From: Pseudoflavonifractor sp.
Lineage (GTDB): Bacteria; Bacteroidota; Bacteroidia; Bacteroidales; Muribaculaceae
NCBI GenBank assembly: GCA_023667145.1
Contig: JAMPAQ010000001.1
Location: forward strand, 1,221,481-1,285,480
Direction: 5' to 3'
DNA length: 64,000 nucleotides
Part shown: positions 18,652-28,154 of the stretch, piece by piece
How the letters are laid out: the number at the start of each line of letters is the position of its first letter
How positions within the stretch are numbered: position 1 is the stretch's first letter
The notes under the pieces: model-generated
Databases searched by the model: none
Told to the model about the DNA's origin: nothing
What the model saw: only the letters and a program-made list of their open reading frames with translations
Program-made: the position numbers and the translations under genes

Positions 18652-19965
18652 CTAACGACCTATACATCTGTAATCAAATCCATACTCGCGCATCTCGGCG
18701 GGGTCATAGATGTTACGACCATCAATCACGAGCGGATTGCGCATCGTGCGCCGTATCACGCCCCATGATGGCATACGGAATTGCTTCCACTCCGTCAGCA
18801 TGAGCAACGCATCGGCATCAAGCACAGCATCGTACATGTCGCGGGCATACTCAACGGCATCGCCGACACGTCTGCGACACTCATCCATGGCAACCGGGTC
18901 ATATACCCTGACACGGCAACCGGCATCAAGCAGCAAGTCTATTGTAACCAAGGCTGTCGATTCGCGCATGTCGTCGGTCTCGGGCTTGAACGCGAGACCC
19001 CACAATGCGATTGTCTTGCCACGCAAATCTCCGGTATAATAGTCGGACAACTTACGGAACAGGACACTCTTCTGTCGCTCATTGACGGCCTCAACCGCCT
19101 TGAGCACGCTCATCTCGTAGCCGGCCTTCTCGGCGGTCTTGACAAGCGCCTTGACATCCTTGGGGAAACACGACCCACCATACCCGCAGCCGGGATAGAG
19201 GAACTTGCTGCCTATACGCGTGTCGCTACCGATTCCCTTGCGCACCATATTGACATCGGCCCCGACAAGCTCACACAGATTGGCTATGTCGTTCATAAAC
19301 GATATGCGGGTGGCCAGCATGGAGTTGGAGGCATATTTAATCATCTCGGCTGATGGGAAGTCAGTGAATATGACGCGGAAATTATTGAGCAAGAACGGAC
19401 GGTAGAGACGGCTCATCATCTCACGAGCCTTTTCTGACTCAACACCGACAATGACACGGTCGGGACTCATGAAGTCCTTGACAGCGGCACCCTCTTTGAG
19501 GAACTCGGGATTGCTTGCCACATCAAAAGGCACAACTACCCCGCGCTTATCAAGCTCCTCCTGTATCGCAGCCTTTACCTCCATCGCGGTACCGACCGGG
19601 ACAGTCGATTTAACCACAAGGATGGTATAACGGTTTATCAGCCGGCCAAACTCCCGCGCCACCTCAAGCACATATCGCAGGTCGGCGCTGCCATCCTCGT
19701 CAGGGGGGGTACCGACGGCGCTGAACACTATATCGACATCATCAATGCAATCAGCGAGACTGGTCGTGAACTTCAGACGACCCTCGCGATGATTACGGAC
19801 CACCATCTCGTCAAGTCCGGGCTCGTAGATGGGTATTTCACCGGCGACGAGTCGCTTTATCTTATCCTCATCGACATCCACACAGGTGACATTGACCCCT
19901 GTCTCGGCAAAACATGTTCCCGAGACAAGACCCACATATCCTGTTCCAACTATGGCTATATTCAT
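18652..19965 (-). CDS. ugd: UDP-glucose 6-dehydrogenase
   Basis: The 437-residue protein has the N-terminal NAD-binding motif GTGYVGLVSG. The catalytic cysteine is C266 in GCGYGGSCFPKD. The central helix contains the substrate lysine region (EMIKYASNSMLATRISFMNDI), and the C-terminal Rossmann domain has LWGLAFKPETDDMRES. It oxidises UDP-glucose twice to UDP-glucuronate, a precursor for acidic surface glycans. It is the first gene of a five-gene minus operon of two GT4 enzymes, a radical SAM protein and an M16 peptidase. A -7 box lies 75 bp upstream. Confidence 0.95.
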   Translation of the reverse strand: MNIAIVGTGYVGLVSGTCFAETGVNVTCVDVDEDKIKRLVAGEIPIYEPGLDEMVVRNHREGRLKFTTSLADCIDDVDIVFSAVGTPPDEDGSADLRYVLEVAREFGRLINRYTILVVKSTVPVGTAMEVKAAIQEELDKRGVVVPFDVASNPEFLKEGAAVKDFMSPDRVIVGVESEKAREMMSRLYRPFLLNNFRVIFTDFPSAEMIKYASNSMLATRISFMNDIANLCELVGADVNMVRKGIGSDTRIGSKFLYPGCGYGGSCFPKDVKALVKTAEKAGYEMSVLKAVEAVNERQKSVLFRKLSDYYTGDLRGKTIALWGLAFKPETDDMRESTALVTIDLLLDAGCRVRVYDPVAMDECRRRVGDAVEYARDMYDAVLDADALLMLTEWKQFRMPSWGVIRRTMRNPLVIDGRNIYDPAEMREYGFDYRCIGR

Positions 19966-20039
19966 CAGTTACAGTTCTTAGGCAACGACAATGGGCCATT
20001 ATCGCCCATGATTTGACAATGCCACGAAAAGCGCGATTA

Positions 20040-20047
20040 CAAAATTA
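20040..20047 (-). promoter_or_regulatory. -7 element upstream of ugd, with a leader hairpin
   Basis: TAATTTTG on the minus strand matches TAnnTTTG. The leader of about 70 nt contains a short hairpin (ATGGGC / GCCCAT at 19991-20009). Confidence 0.55.
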
Positions 20048-20093
20048 GTAAAAATTATTCAAATCAACCTTTTATTCCTTTAGGAATATTAGC

Positions 20094-20101
20094 TATCTTT
20101 G
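20094..20101 (+). promoter_or_regulatory. -7 element of the GT2-PRTase-HAD operon, abutting the start codon
   Basis: TATCTTTG ends three bases before the ATG at 20105. With a start site about 4-7 bp after the box the mRNA would be leaderless or nearly so. Confidence 0.65.
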
Positions 20102-20104
20102 CTA

Positions 20105-21064
20105 ATGATGAAACGTCCGCTGATATCGGTGATAGTGCCTGTCTACAATGTCGAGAAATATCTCGGCACGTGTATCGACAGCCTGGTGTCACAGACCTAT
20201 CCCAATATCGAGATAATACTGATTGACGACGGCTCGACCGACAATTCGGGGTCGATATGTGACATGTATTCAGAAACACACTCCAACATATCGGTATATC
20301 ATGAGCCCAACGGAGGAAGTTCTGTTGCCAGAAACAAAGGAATCGACGTATCCACAGGTGAGTATATCTGCTTTGTAGACAGCGATGACTGGGCTGATAA
20401 GCATATGATTGAAAGCCTATACGGCAATATCGCGGCCTATGACGCTGACATCGCGACATGTCAGGAAGTGATAGTCACCGATGAAGGTTGTAGGTCTCAC
20501 AGGGAGCATGGCGGAATACGGCTGACCGATGCGATGGCGGCAGTAGAGGACATCCTCTATCAACGGGACATCACTCCGGCACCGTGGTGCAAGTTGTTCC
20601 GTCGCTCATTGTTTGACAGTCTGCGTTTTCCACCGGGGATATTGTACGAAGACCTGGCGCTCATATATCGGTTATTTGAAATCTCAGCGAGGATCGTCGT
20701 GTCAGGCGAACGTCTTTACTATTACCGTCAGCGACGCAACAGCAATATCGGAGGTTTCAAATTGCGGCGGCTTGACGTGCTTGACGTCACTGACGAGATT
20801 GAGCGGCACATATCTGAGACCACGCCCCGATTGCTACCGGCAGCACGTGACCGCCGACTAAGCGCCAACTTCAACATGATGCAGCTGCTGTTGGCCAACG
20901 GTTACGCCGACAGCCCTTATGCCGACCGCTGTTGGGAGAATATCAAGTGCTTGCGATATGGGAGCCTGACAAATCCCAAAGTCCGTCTCAAGAATAAGGT
21001 CGGCATAATAGTGTCATTGTTCGGTCGGAGATTTTTCCAACTGATAAGCCGTGTAGTCTCATGA
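20105..21064 (+). CDS. GT2 family glycosyltransferase
   Basis: The protein of about 319 residues has the GT-A signature VIVPVYNVEKYLGTCIDSL, then LIDDGSTDNSG, NGGSSVARNKG and the metal-binding FVDSDDW (DxD-like). It transfers a nucleotide-activated sugar to a surface glycan on the cytoplasmic side. The start is taken at ATG 20105 or 20108; a TTG at 20099 would lie inside the -7 box. Its stop overlaps the next gene in ATGA, so it is coupled to the phosphoribosyltransferase. The sugar is unknown. Confidence 0.9.
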   Translation: MMKRPLISVIVPVYNVEKYLGTCIDSLVSQTYPNIEIILIDDGSTDNSGSICDMYSETHSNISVYHEPNGGSSVARNKGIDVSTGEYICFVDSDDWADKHMIESLYGNIAAYDADIATCQEVIVTDEGCRSHREHGGIRLTDAMAAVEDILYQRDITPAPWCKLFRRSLFDSLRFPPGILYEDLALIYRLFEISARIVVSGERLYYYRQRRNSNIGGFKLRRLDVLDVTDEIERHISETTPRLLPAARDRRLSANFNMMQLLLANGYADSPYADRCWENIKCLRYGSLTNPKVRLKNKVGIIVSLFGRRFFQLISRVVS

Positions 21065-21645
21065 AAGTTATCACGGTGACACAGGCGGAATTTGCAGATA
21101 TGTGCGACCGGCTCAGCGAGTTGGTTGGCACATCAGGCCCAGCGCCCGATGTCATAATCGGTATCTTACGGGGTGGTGGATATGTGGCCGATCAGATATC
21201 CCGGCATTTTCCATCGGCCAAGAGAGCCGATGTGACGTTGCGCCGCAAGTCGTCCGATGCCAAGGATAGCTGCCTTGTCCGTACCCTGATGCACTACACA
21301 CCACAAATCATTCTCAATCTCGCAAGAATAGCCGAGTCATACTGCACCCGCTATCGTCCGCTACAGGAGCGCGACAGCGAAATGGAATTGTCCGAGGATA
21401 TCGCCGACTTCCTGTCATACGCCCCGCGCCATATCCTTGTGGTAGACGATGCGATTGATTCCGGCGCCACCATGCTGACCGTGGTGTCATATCTTCGACG
21501 ACTCTATCCTCACTGCGTCATATCGACAGCCGCCATAACCGTTACCACTCCGAAGCCGGCTATAAAGGCCGATTTCTGTATATACAATAACGATACGCTG
21601 ATAAGATTTCCATGGGCAGCAGACTCCCGACATCCGATGCCGTGA
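21061..21645 (+). CDS. Type I phosphoribosyltransferase-family protein
   Basis: The 194-residue protein has the PRPP-binding motif ILVVDDAIDSGATMLT (D129, D130, T137) and the PP-loop GILRGGGYVADQIS. A basic stretch RRKSSD lies between them. The motif places it in the type I PRTase fold. It is coupled by a 4-bp overlap to a GT2 gene and by 34 bp to a HAD phosphatase gene. This context points away from purine salvage and towards glycan synthesis, for example transfer of phosphoribose to a sugar or lipid acceptor. That is inference; a plain base salvage enzyme is the alternative. Confidence 0.8.
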   Translation: MKVITVTQAEFADMCDRLSELVGTSGPAPDVIIGILRGGGYVADQISRHFPSAKRADVTLRRKSSDAKDSCLVRTLMHYTPQIILNLARIAESYCTRYRPLQERDSEMELSEDIADFLSYAPRHILVVDDAIDSGATMLTVVSYLRRLYPHCVISTAAITVTTPKPAIKADFCIYNNDTLIRFPWAADSRHPMP

Positions 21646-22250
21646 TTATTGACCTCGACGGGACACTGGCCACCGTAAACACCTTCAAGGAGTATATAAT
21701 CTTTGCGGGGAGAAAGGCCATGGCTGACATGCGGTTGATGACGGCTGCACGGATTGCCGCCCGGGTCGTCATGCGCAAACTGCGATTAACATCCCACAGC
21801 AGCATGAAATGGCACATACTGAGTGCTACAGAACCGATTATGAGCGCTAAGCGACTATCAGAGTTCACCCGCCGGCTGGAAAGCCACATCAACCCTGCCG
21901 TTATGAGCGAGATTGCCAGATTAAAAGATGACGGATACCGCGTGATACTCGCCACCGCCGCCCCGGAATCATACGCGGAACGCATTGCCCGACTCGTGGA
22001 GGCCGACTACTGCCTGTCGACGCCTCCGTCAAGTGCCGCAGGGTGGAAAGAGTGTGTCGCCGAGGAGAAGAAAGCCCGGGTAATCATACTGCTCAACACC
22101 CATGGTCTCACAGCAGCCGGTATCATCACTGACCATAGCGACGACCTGCCGCTGATGAGGATCGTGCCGGGGCGCATACTCCTCGTGTCTCCCGAAAAAG
22201 AGACCCTCGACGCGGTCAGCGCCGAAGGTCTCGATTATAAAATTCTCTGA
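21612..22250 (+). CDS. HAD superfamily phosphatase
   Basis: The 212-residue protein carries HAD motif I (IIDLDGTLA; D14 nucleophile, D16) and motif II (VILATAAPESYA). The motif IV region reads TDHSDDLPLM. A helical cap between motifs I and II makes it HAD-IB/SerB-like. It starts inside the phosphoribosyltransferase gene (34-bp overlap). A plausible job is to remove the 5-phosphate left after phosphoribosyl transfer; the substrate is not shown by sequence. Confidence 0.82.
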   Translation: MGSRLPTSDAVIIDLDGTLATVNTFKEYIIFAGRKAMADMRLMTAARIAARVVMRKLRLTSHSSMKWHILSATEPIMSAKRLSEFTRRLESHINPAVMSEIARLKDDGYRVILATAAPESYAERIARLVEADYCLSTPPSSAAGWKECVAEEKKARVIILLNTHGLTAAGIITDHSDDLPLMRIVPGRILLVSPEKETLDAVSAEGLDYKIL

Positions 22251-22253
22251 TAA

Positions 22254-22269
22254 CGTGCCAGTTGGCACG
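22254..22269. terminator. Hairpin between the convergent HAD and alaS genes
   Basis: A perfect 7-bp stem CGTGCCA/TGGCACG with a GT loop lies in the 33-bp gap. It lacks a clear U tract on either strand, so termination is uncertain. Confidence 0.4.
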
Positions 22270-22283
22270 CCCTTATGGTGCGG

Positions 22284-24905
22284 TTACAGACCTAATGCCA
22301 TATACATGTTGTCGAATGCCAATGACAGGCCATCGGCATTTTTTCCACCAGCCTGGGCAAAACCGGGCTGACCGCCACCACCGCCCTGGATGGACTTGGC
22401 AGCCTCACGCACAATCTTGGACGCATTAAGCCCCTCTTTCACCAAATCCTCGGTAATCATTAATGTCAACAACGGCTTCTGGTTGACATCCTGAGTGGCC
22501 GCAATAAACACAGTTTTCTCGGGAGACTGGGCGCGCACGCCAAACGCCACGTTCTTGGCCATATCGGGCATACGCACGCCTTTGAGCGACGTAACCTTTA
22601 TACCATGGACATCACGTGAATTGTTGAGCACCTCGGCCGTGAGGGCGCTGACGCGCTCATTGAATGCCTGTTCAGCCTGTTTCTTGAGTTCGGAGTTCTC
22701 GTCGATGGCCTTGCGGACAGCCGCCATGATGTCGGGGGCATTGTTAAACATGCCGGCGATGCTCTGAATATTGCGCTTCATGTCATCGAGCATATCCTCG
22801 ACACGCTCACCGGTGATGGCCTCGATACGCCTGATGCCGGCAGCGATGCTGCTCTCCGAGATAATCTTTATCATACCGATGTTTCCCGTGTTGTCAACAT
22901 GAGTACCGCCACAGAGTTCCACCGAGTCGCCGTACTTGATGACACGCACCTCATCGCCGTACTTCTCGCCAAACAGTGCCATCGCACCCATATCAAGAGC
23001 CTGTGATATAGGCACGTTGCGCTTCTCGTCACGGGCAATGGCAGCACGAACCTTGGCATTGGCAAGATGCTCGACCTTTGAGATTTCCACGGGGGTCATC
23101 TTCTGGAAATGGGAGAAATCAAAGCGCAACACGTCAGGCGACACGTAAGAGCCCTTCTGCTCGACATGCGTGCCAAGCACCTCGCGCAGAGCCTCGTGGA
23201 GCAGGTGGGTAGCGGTGTGGTTGCTCGATGTAGCGAGACGGGCCTTCTCGTCAATGCGAGCCTCAAAGACAGCCGTGACATCGGCGGGGAGCTTGGTGGT
23301 CAAATGCACACCCATACCGTTCTCACGCTTGGTGTCGTATATCTCCACCGTCTCATCGCCATTGACCAGCACACCACGGTCGCCGACCTGACCACCCATC
23401 TCAGCATAGAAAGGTGTTGACGACAACACAATCTGATAATATTCCTTGTTCTTCTGCTTTACCTTGCGATAGCGCAATATCTTTGTGGACACAGAGTGAG
23501 TGTCATAGCCGACAAACTCCTGCTCGCCATCGTTCACGACAACCCAGTCGCCGGTCTCCATGGCGGCGGCGTTGCGTGCGCGAGCCTTCTGTGCCTCCAT
23601 CTCCTTATCAAACTCAGCGTGGTCAAGTGTCATGCCATTTTCCTTGAGTATGAGTTCTGTGAGGTCGAGGGGAAATCCGTAGGTATCATAGAGCACGAAT
23701 GCCTCCTTACCCGATATCTCCGTCTTACCCTCGCTCTTGGCCGTGGCTATCGAGCCCTCAAGCAGACGGATACCATTCTCAAGTGTGCGGAGGAATGAGT
23801 CCTCCTCCTCCTTTATCACCCGCATGATCAGCTCACGCTGCTTGCCAAGCTCGGGATACGCCTCGCCCATGCTGTCAATCAAGGTATCAATAAGGCGATA
23901 CATGAATGCCTGTTTCTGACCGAGGAACGTGTATCCGTAGCGCACCGCACGACGCAGTATACGGCGTATCACATATCCCGCCTTGGCATTGGACGGGAGC
24001 TGAGAGTCAGCTATCGAGAATGCGATAGTGCGCACATGGTCAGCGATGACGCGCATGGCTATATCGACCTTGGCATCCTCTCCATATTTCATACCGGCAA
24101 TCTCACCGATACGGGCTATGAGCGGAGTGAACACATCGGTATCATAGTTGGATGTCTTACCCTGCAAGGCCATGCAAAGGCGCTCAAATCCCATTCCCGT
24201 ATCAATCACCTTGGCGGGCAGGGGTTCGAGCGAGCCGTCAGCCTTGCGGTTATACTGCATGAACACGAGATTCCATATCTCTATCACCTGGGGATGGTCA
24301 TGGTTGACAAGCTCGCGTCCGTCAATCTCGCGACGCTCCTCGTCACTGCGCAGGTCGATGTGTATCTCCGAGCATGGGCCGCACGGGCCGGTATCGCCCA
24401 TCTCCCAGAAGTTGTCATGCTTGTTGCCGTTGATTATGTGGTCGGCGGGAAGATGTTTCTCCCAATATCCGGCGGCCTCGTCATCGCGGGTCAGCCCCTC
24501 CTCGGGTGCGCCCTCGAAGACCGTGGCATAGAGCCGTGCGGGGTCGAGCTTGAGCACATCGACAAGGTATTCCCAAGCCCAGTCGATGGCCTCTTGCTTG
24601 AAGTAGTCGCCAAACGACCAGTTGCCAAGCATCTCAAACATGGTGTGATGGTACGTATCCATTCCCACCTCCTCCAGGTCGTTGTGCTTGCCGCTCACAC
24701 GCAGACACTTCTGCGAATCGGCCACGCGGTTATACTTGGCCGTCGCGTTGCCGAGTATGATATCCTTAAACTGGTTCATTCCGGCATTTGTAAACATCAA
24801 TGTCGGGTCATCCTTAATCACCATCGGGGCCGAGGGCACTATCTGATGACCCTTGCCACGGAAGAAATCCTTGAACGATTCGCGTATTTCCTTTGCTGTG
24901 AGCAT
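22284..24905 (-). CDS. alaS: Alanyl-tRNA synthetase
   Basis: The 873-residue protein is full length. The class II aminoacylation domain begins [19 protein letters not shown], with [12 protein letters not shown] and [13 protein letters not shown]. The editing domain has the zinc ligands HTATHLL and [13 protein letters not shown]-terminal oligomerisation and glycine-rich domain ends with [17 protein letters not shown]. It charges tRNA-Ala and clears Ser/Gly mischarging. It is transcribed alone from a promoter divergent to the M23 peptidase gene. Confidence 0.97.
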   Translation of the reverse strand: MLTAKEIRESFKDFFRGKGHQIVPSAPMVIKDDPTLMFTNAGMNQFKDIILGNATAKYNRVADSQKCLRVSGKHNDLEEVGMDTYHHTMFEMLGNWSFGDYFKQEAIDWAWEYLVDVLKLDPARLYATVFEGAPEEGLTRDDEAAGYWEKHLPADHIINGNKHDNFWEMGDTGPCGPCSEIHIDLRSDEERREIDGRELVNHDHPQVIEIWNLVFMQYNRKADGSLEPLPAKVIDTGMGFERLCMALQGKTSNYDTDVFTPLIARIGEIAGMKYGEDAKVDIAMRVIADHVRTIAFSIADSQLPSNAKAGYVIRRILRRAVRYGYTFLGQKQAFMYRLIDTLIDSMGEAYPELGKQRELIMRVIKEEEDSFLRTLENGIRLLEGSIATAKSEGKTEISGKEAFVLYDTYGFPLDLTELILKENGMTLDHAEFDKEMEAQKARARNAAAMETGDWVVVNDGEQEFVGYDTHSVSTKILRYRKVKQKNKEYYQIVLSSTPFYAEMGGQVGDRGVLVNGDETVEIYDTKRENGMGVHLTTKLPADVTAVFEARIDEKARLATSSNHTATHLLHEALREVLGTHVEQKGSYVSPDVLRFDFSHFQKMTPVEISKVEHLANAKVRAAIARDEKRNVPISQALDMGAMALFGEKYGDEVRVIKYGDSVELCGGTHVDNTGNIGMIKIISESSIAAGIRRIEAITGERVEDMLDDMKRNIQSIAGMFNNAPDIMAAVRKAIDENSELKKQAEQAFNERVSALTAEVLNNSRDVHGIKVTSLKGVRMPDMAKNVAFGVRAQSPEKTVFIAATQDVNQKPLLTLMITEDLVKEGLNASKIVREAAKSIQGGGGGQPGFAQAGGKNADGLSLAFDNMYMALGL

Positions 24906-24932
24906 ATTGCGATATTTAATTGTTGTTTGTTC

Positions 24933-24964
24933 TTGTTTTAGTAGAGAATAATTGCTTATATTTG
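24933..24964 (+). promoter_or_regulatory. Promoter of the M23 peptidase gene
   Basis: TTG at 24933-24935 and TATATTTG at 24957-24964 with a 21-bp spacer. The gene starts about 70 bp downstream. It lies back to back with the alaS promoter. Confidence 0.72.
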
Positions 24965-24978
24965 CAACAAATAATCTG

Positions 24979-24986
24979 CAAAATTA
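24979..24986 (-). promoter_or_regulatory. -7 element of alaS
   Basis: TAATTTTG on the minus strand matches TAnnTTTG and lies 73 bp upstream of the alaS start. Confidence 0.6.
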
Positions 24987-25034
24987 ATCCAAATCGGTTA
25001 TTCTTGCAAGGATTGACCCGACAACATCCTCACG

Positions 25035-26006
25035 ATGAGTAAAAAAGTATTCTACCGATACAATCAGGCCACCGACCAATATGACCGCGTATATCCATCG
25101 ACACGCGACCGTGTCGTGATTGTCGCCCGCCACTTTGCCGTGGGACTCGCGCTGGGTATGCTGTTTTTTCTCATCACATACTATTACATAGACTTCCCAA
25201 AGGAAAAGCTGCTGCGTCAGGAAAACGAGCAACTGCTCACGGAGTTTAACCTGCTCAACGAACGCCTCGACCGGTCATTGGCGGTGATGGAGGATATCGC
25301 CGGACGCGATGACAACTTCTATCGTGTGATGATGGGTGCCGACCGCATCTCGGCCTCGCGCCGCTATGCCGGACTCGACAACAAGAGCCGCTACCGTCAC
25401 CTCGACAGGCTCAACGATGCCGAATTGGTGCGCGACATATCCCGCAAGGTCGATATCCTCGACCGCAGCATATACATACAGACCAAGTCGTTTGACGAGC
25501 TTGTCACCCTCGCGGGCAACAGTCAGGACCGGCTCAGCCATATCCCCTCCATAAGCCCCATCTCCGAGCTCGACCTGCGACAGATGGCATCGGGCTACGG
25601 GGTAAGGGTCGACCCGGTGTACGGCACGACCAAGTTTCACGAGGGGATGGACTTCGCCTCCGACATCGGCACGCCGGTATATGCCACGGGCGACGGCAAT
25701 GTCACCGATGCCGAGTGGAACAGCGGCTACGGCAACATGGTGGCCATAGACCACGGATACAACTACACCACTCGATATGCCCACCTTAGCAAGATACTCG
25801 TCAAGGCGGGACAGGCCGTCAAACGCGGCGACCTCATCGGCGAGGTGGGCAACACGGGCAAATCGACCGGCCCTCACCTCCATTATGAGGTGAGGTTTGA
25901 CGGCAAGCCGCAAAATCCTGTCAACTACTACTTCCGCGACCTTACCCCGGCGCAATACGACGAGCTTATCGCCGCCGCCGAAAATGCCGGACATGTCATG
26001 GACTGA
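25035..26006 (+). CDS. M23 family peptidoglycan metallopeptidase
   Basis: The 323-residue protein has an N-terminal membrane span (about 30-52, HFAVGLALGMLFFLITYYY). A coiled-coil-rich periplasmic stem follows. The C-terminal LytM/M23 domain has the zinc ligands HEGMDF and HLHYEV. All catalytic residues are present, so it probably cleaves peptide cross-links rather than being a degenerate EnvC-type activator. The MerR-type regulator gene follows by 33 bp and may be cotranscribed. Confidence 0.92.
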   Translation: MSKKVFYRYNQATDQYDRVYPSTRDRVVIVARHFAVGLALGMLFFLITYYYIDFPKEKLLRQENEQLLTEFNLLNERLDRSLAVMEDIAGRDDNFYRVMMGADRISASRRYAGLDNKSRYRHLDRLNDAELVRDISRKVDILDRSIYIQTKSFDELVTLAGNSQDRLSHIPSISPISELDLRQMASGYGVRVDPVYGTTKFHEGMDFASDIGTPVYATGDGNVTDAEWNSGYGNMVAIDHGYNYTTRYAHLSKILVKAGQAVKRGDLIGEVGNTGKSTGPHLHYEVRFDGKPQNPVNYYFRDLTPAQYDELIAAAENAGHVMD

Positions 26007-26039
26007 CCCATTCTCACACTATCACCCACAGCGACCGTC

Positions 26040-26375
26040 ATGAACGATTTAGACAAACGATACTACAAGATAGGCGAGGTCTCGGAACTACTCGGACTCC
26101 CGCTGTCGACCCTACGCTTCTGGGAGTCACAGTTCACCATCCTGTCGCCCAAGCGCAACGACAAGGGGACTCGCTTCTATACGCCAAAAGACATCGAGAC
26201 CCTGCGCATGATCCACTTCCTCATCAAGGAGAAGGGACTCAAGATTGATGCCGCCCGTGAGCAGATTGCCAACAACCGCACCGGAGTGTCGCGCCAAGCC
26301 CAATCAATCGTCAGGCTCAAAAAGATACGCGCCGAGCTTCAACAGATGCTCGACGCGCTCAATTCATTGAGATAG
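26040..26375 (+). CDS. MerR family transcriptional regulator
   Basis: The 111-residue protein starts YYKIGEVSELLGLPLSTLRF, the MerR winged helix-turn-helix. It continues with SPKRNDKGTRFYTPKDIETL and a long dimerisation helix. It lacks the Cys residues of metal-sensing MerR proteins and ends shortly after the helix, so no ligand domain is apparent. This short form is common in Bacteroidota after M23 peptidase genes. It probably binds DNA as a dimer; its target is unknown. Confidence 0.88.
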   Translation: MNDLDKRYYKIGEVSELLGLPLSTLRFWESQFTILSPKRNDKGTRFYTPKDIETLRMIHFLIKEKGLKIDAAREQIANNRTGVSRQAQSIVRLKKIRAELQQMLDALNSLR

Positions 26376-26415
26376 CCACTCCGTGAAGTGACTGTCAGTG
26401 GCCACCACGGATGCC

Positions 26416-27906
26416 TTATTCCTCCGCTGCCTCGACCTCGGCACGCTCCGCCTCAACATCAGGCTTGATATTGGGAGCCTCAAGGCCGTAATGCTTCCGC
26501 TTGTCAAGCTGCTTGAGGTAGATGGCGAGCACAAGGGCCAACACTCCGAAGCAAGCGAATATCAACATCGGCACGGTATAGTCATAGGGGATAAACACAT
26601 CAGGATTTTCCACACCCTCGGCGTGAAGTTGCTCGATGCGCTCCTTTGCGGCAATAACCGCCGGATTGGTGGCGTTTACCGAGTCGAGCACGGCTCCGAT
26701 GAGCAGAGGCACGAGGCAGAGGCCGATATTCTGCACCCAGAAGATGAGACAGTATGCGCTTCCGAGAACCTTCTCCTCGATAATCTTGGGGACACTCGGC
26801 CACAGGGCGGCGGGGACGAGGGCAAACGACACTCCAAGCACGATGATGGTGGCGTAGGCAAGCACCTCGCTGTGGGTGGCGGGGAGCAGCAGAGCGAATA
26901 TCAGGTGACATCCGATCAACAGCAACGCGCCGAGTATCAGCATCGTGGCACCCTTTCCGCGACGGTCAAGGAAGTTGCCGAGAAACACGGTGATCACAGC
27001 CGCGCCAATCGGGAACCAGCGGAATATGTCGGATGCCTGTTGAGCCGAGATACCGTCGAGGTTACACTGCAACATCTCGGCACCGTAGGCCTGGAACGGG
27101 AATATGGCTGAGTAATAGAGCACGCAGAGCAACGCCACCACCCAAAATATGTGGCTTGAGAAAATCTTGGCGATGTCGGAGGTCTTGAACTCCTCCTCGC
27201 CCTCCTCGCCCGAGCGGGCAGCGCCGAGCTGTCGGTCGAGCTTGGTGTCCATCACGCAGAACACGCTGAAGAATATAAGTCCGATAAGCAGCAACACCGT
27301 GCAGAACGCTACGGGAGCAACAACCGAACCCATCTCGGCGGCAATCAACGGCGAGATGGAGAATATGGCAAACACGCCGACACGGGCTATGGCCATCTCC
27401 AATCCCATGGCGAGAGCCATCTCCTTGCCCTTAAACCACTTGGCGATAGACTTTGAGACAGTCGTACCGGCCATCTCACATCCACAACCAAAAATCATGA
27501 ATCCCAGCGAAGCCATCTTGGCACTCGCGGGCAGCGCAGGCCACCATGAGTCGAGCCACGCTGCAAACGCCGTTCCGGCAAACAGCTCGCTGATGCCATA
27601 CAGCTTTATGGCGGCGCCGATGACCATCAGCGATGCCGACAGCATCCCGGTGAACCGTATGCCCATCTTGTCGAGGATAAACCCGGCGACGATAAGAAAT
27701 CCACACACGTTGAGGAAGTACTCCGACGCACGGTATGTGCCGTAGGCTGTCGAACTCCAGCCGAGGTCGGGTTCGAGCAAGCTCTTTATCGGCCCCATCA
27801 CGTCGACAAACATGTAGGCAAAAAACATCATCAGCGCGATCAGCGTCAGAGCCGTCCACCGCGCCCAAGGCTTGTCATTCAAAGCCTCTCTAATAGCAGC
27901 AGTCAT
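26416..27906 (-). CDS. Major facilitator superfamily transporter
   Basis: The 496-residue protein has about twelve hydrophobic spans. A central charged loop (near 235-255) contains LDRQLGAARSGEEGEEEF, and the C-terminal tail is Glu-rich. Motifs between spans 2 and 3 (GFILDKMGIRFTG) and 8 and 9 (NFLDRRGKGATM) are the MFS DRxGRR-type loops. The substrate cannot be told from sequence. It is transcribed alone; TAAATTTG lies about 37 bp upstream on the minus strand. Confidence 0.85.
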   Translation of the reverse strand: MTAAIREALNDKPWARWTALTLIALMMFFAYMFVDVMGPIKSLLEPDLGWSSTAYGTYRASEYFLNVCGFLIVAGFILDKMGIRFTGMLSASLMVIGAAIKLYGISELFAGTAFAAWLDSWWPALPASAKMASLGFMIFGCGCEMAGTTVSKSIAKWFKGKEMALAMGLEMAIARVGVFAIFSISPLIAAEMGSVVAPVAFCTVLLLIGLIFFSVFCVMDTKLDRQLGAARSGEEGEEEFKTSDIAKIFSSHIFWVVALLCVLYYSAIFPFQAYGAEMLQCNLDGISAQQASDIFRWFPIGAAVITVFLGNFLDRRGKGATMLILGALLLIGCHLIFALLLPATHSEVLAYATIIVLGVSFALVPAALWPSVPKIIEEKVLGSAYCLIFWVQNIGLCLVPLLIGAVLDSVNATNPAVIAAKERIEQLHAEGVENPDVFIPYDYTVPMLIFACFGVLALVLAIYLKQLDKRKHYGLEAPNIKPDVEAERAEVEAAEE

Positions 27907-27942
27907 GTCAATTCAGCATTAAGTGAAAAAATAATTTTGCAA

Positions 27943-27950
27943 CAAATTTA
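27943..27950 (-). promoter_or_regulatory. -7 element of the MFS transporter gene
   Basis: TAAATTTG on the minus strand matches TAnnTTTG; the -33 part is poor. The rest of the 248-bp gap to the LRR gene holds only the hairpin at 28093-28123. Confidence 0.5.
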
Positions 27951-28092
27951 ATGAAAAACTCATTCCCCCGAAACAATTCCACCGATAATCACCACCCCAC
28001 CCCAAAAATTGCCCCCGGAAACAAGGCTCGTGTAAAAAAGGCAGCACATAGAAAATTCTCTATCGCATGATGCCGCCCCAACCAATAAGCAT

Positions 28093-28123
28093 GAGGCGGG
28101 AACCAGTCACTGACTCCCGCCTC
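28093..28123 (-). terminator. Hairpin downstream of the LRR protein gene
   Basis: A perfect 9-bp GC-rich stem (GAGGCGGGA/TCCCGCCTC) with a 13-nt loop lies 32 bp past the LRR gene stop. There is no strong U tract, so it may be a terminator or an mRNA-end stabiliser. Confidence 0.5.
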
Positions 28124-28154
28124 ACAGTAGGCTGTGCGCCTTTCAAGCATGAGA

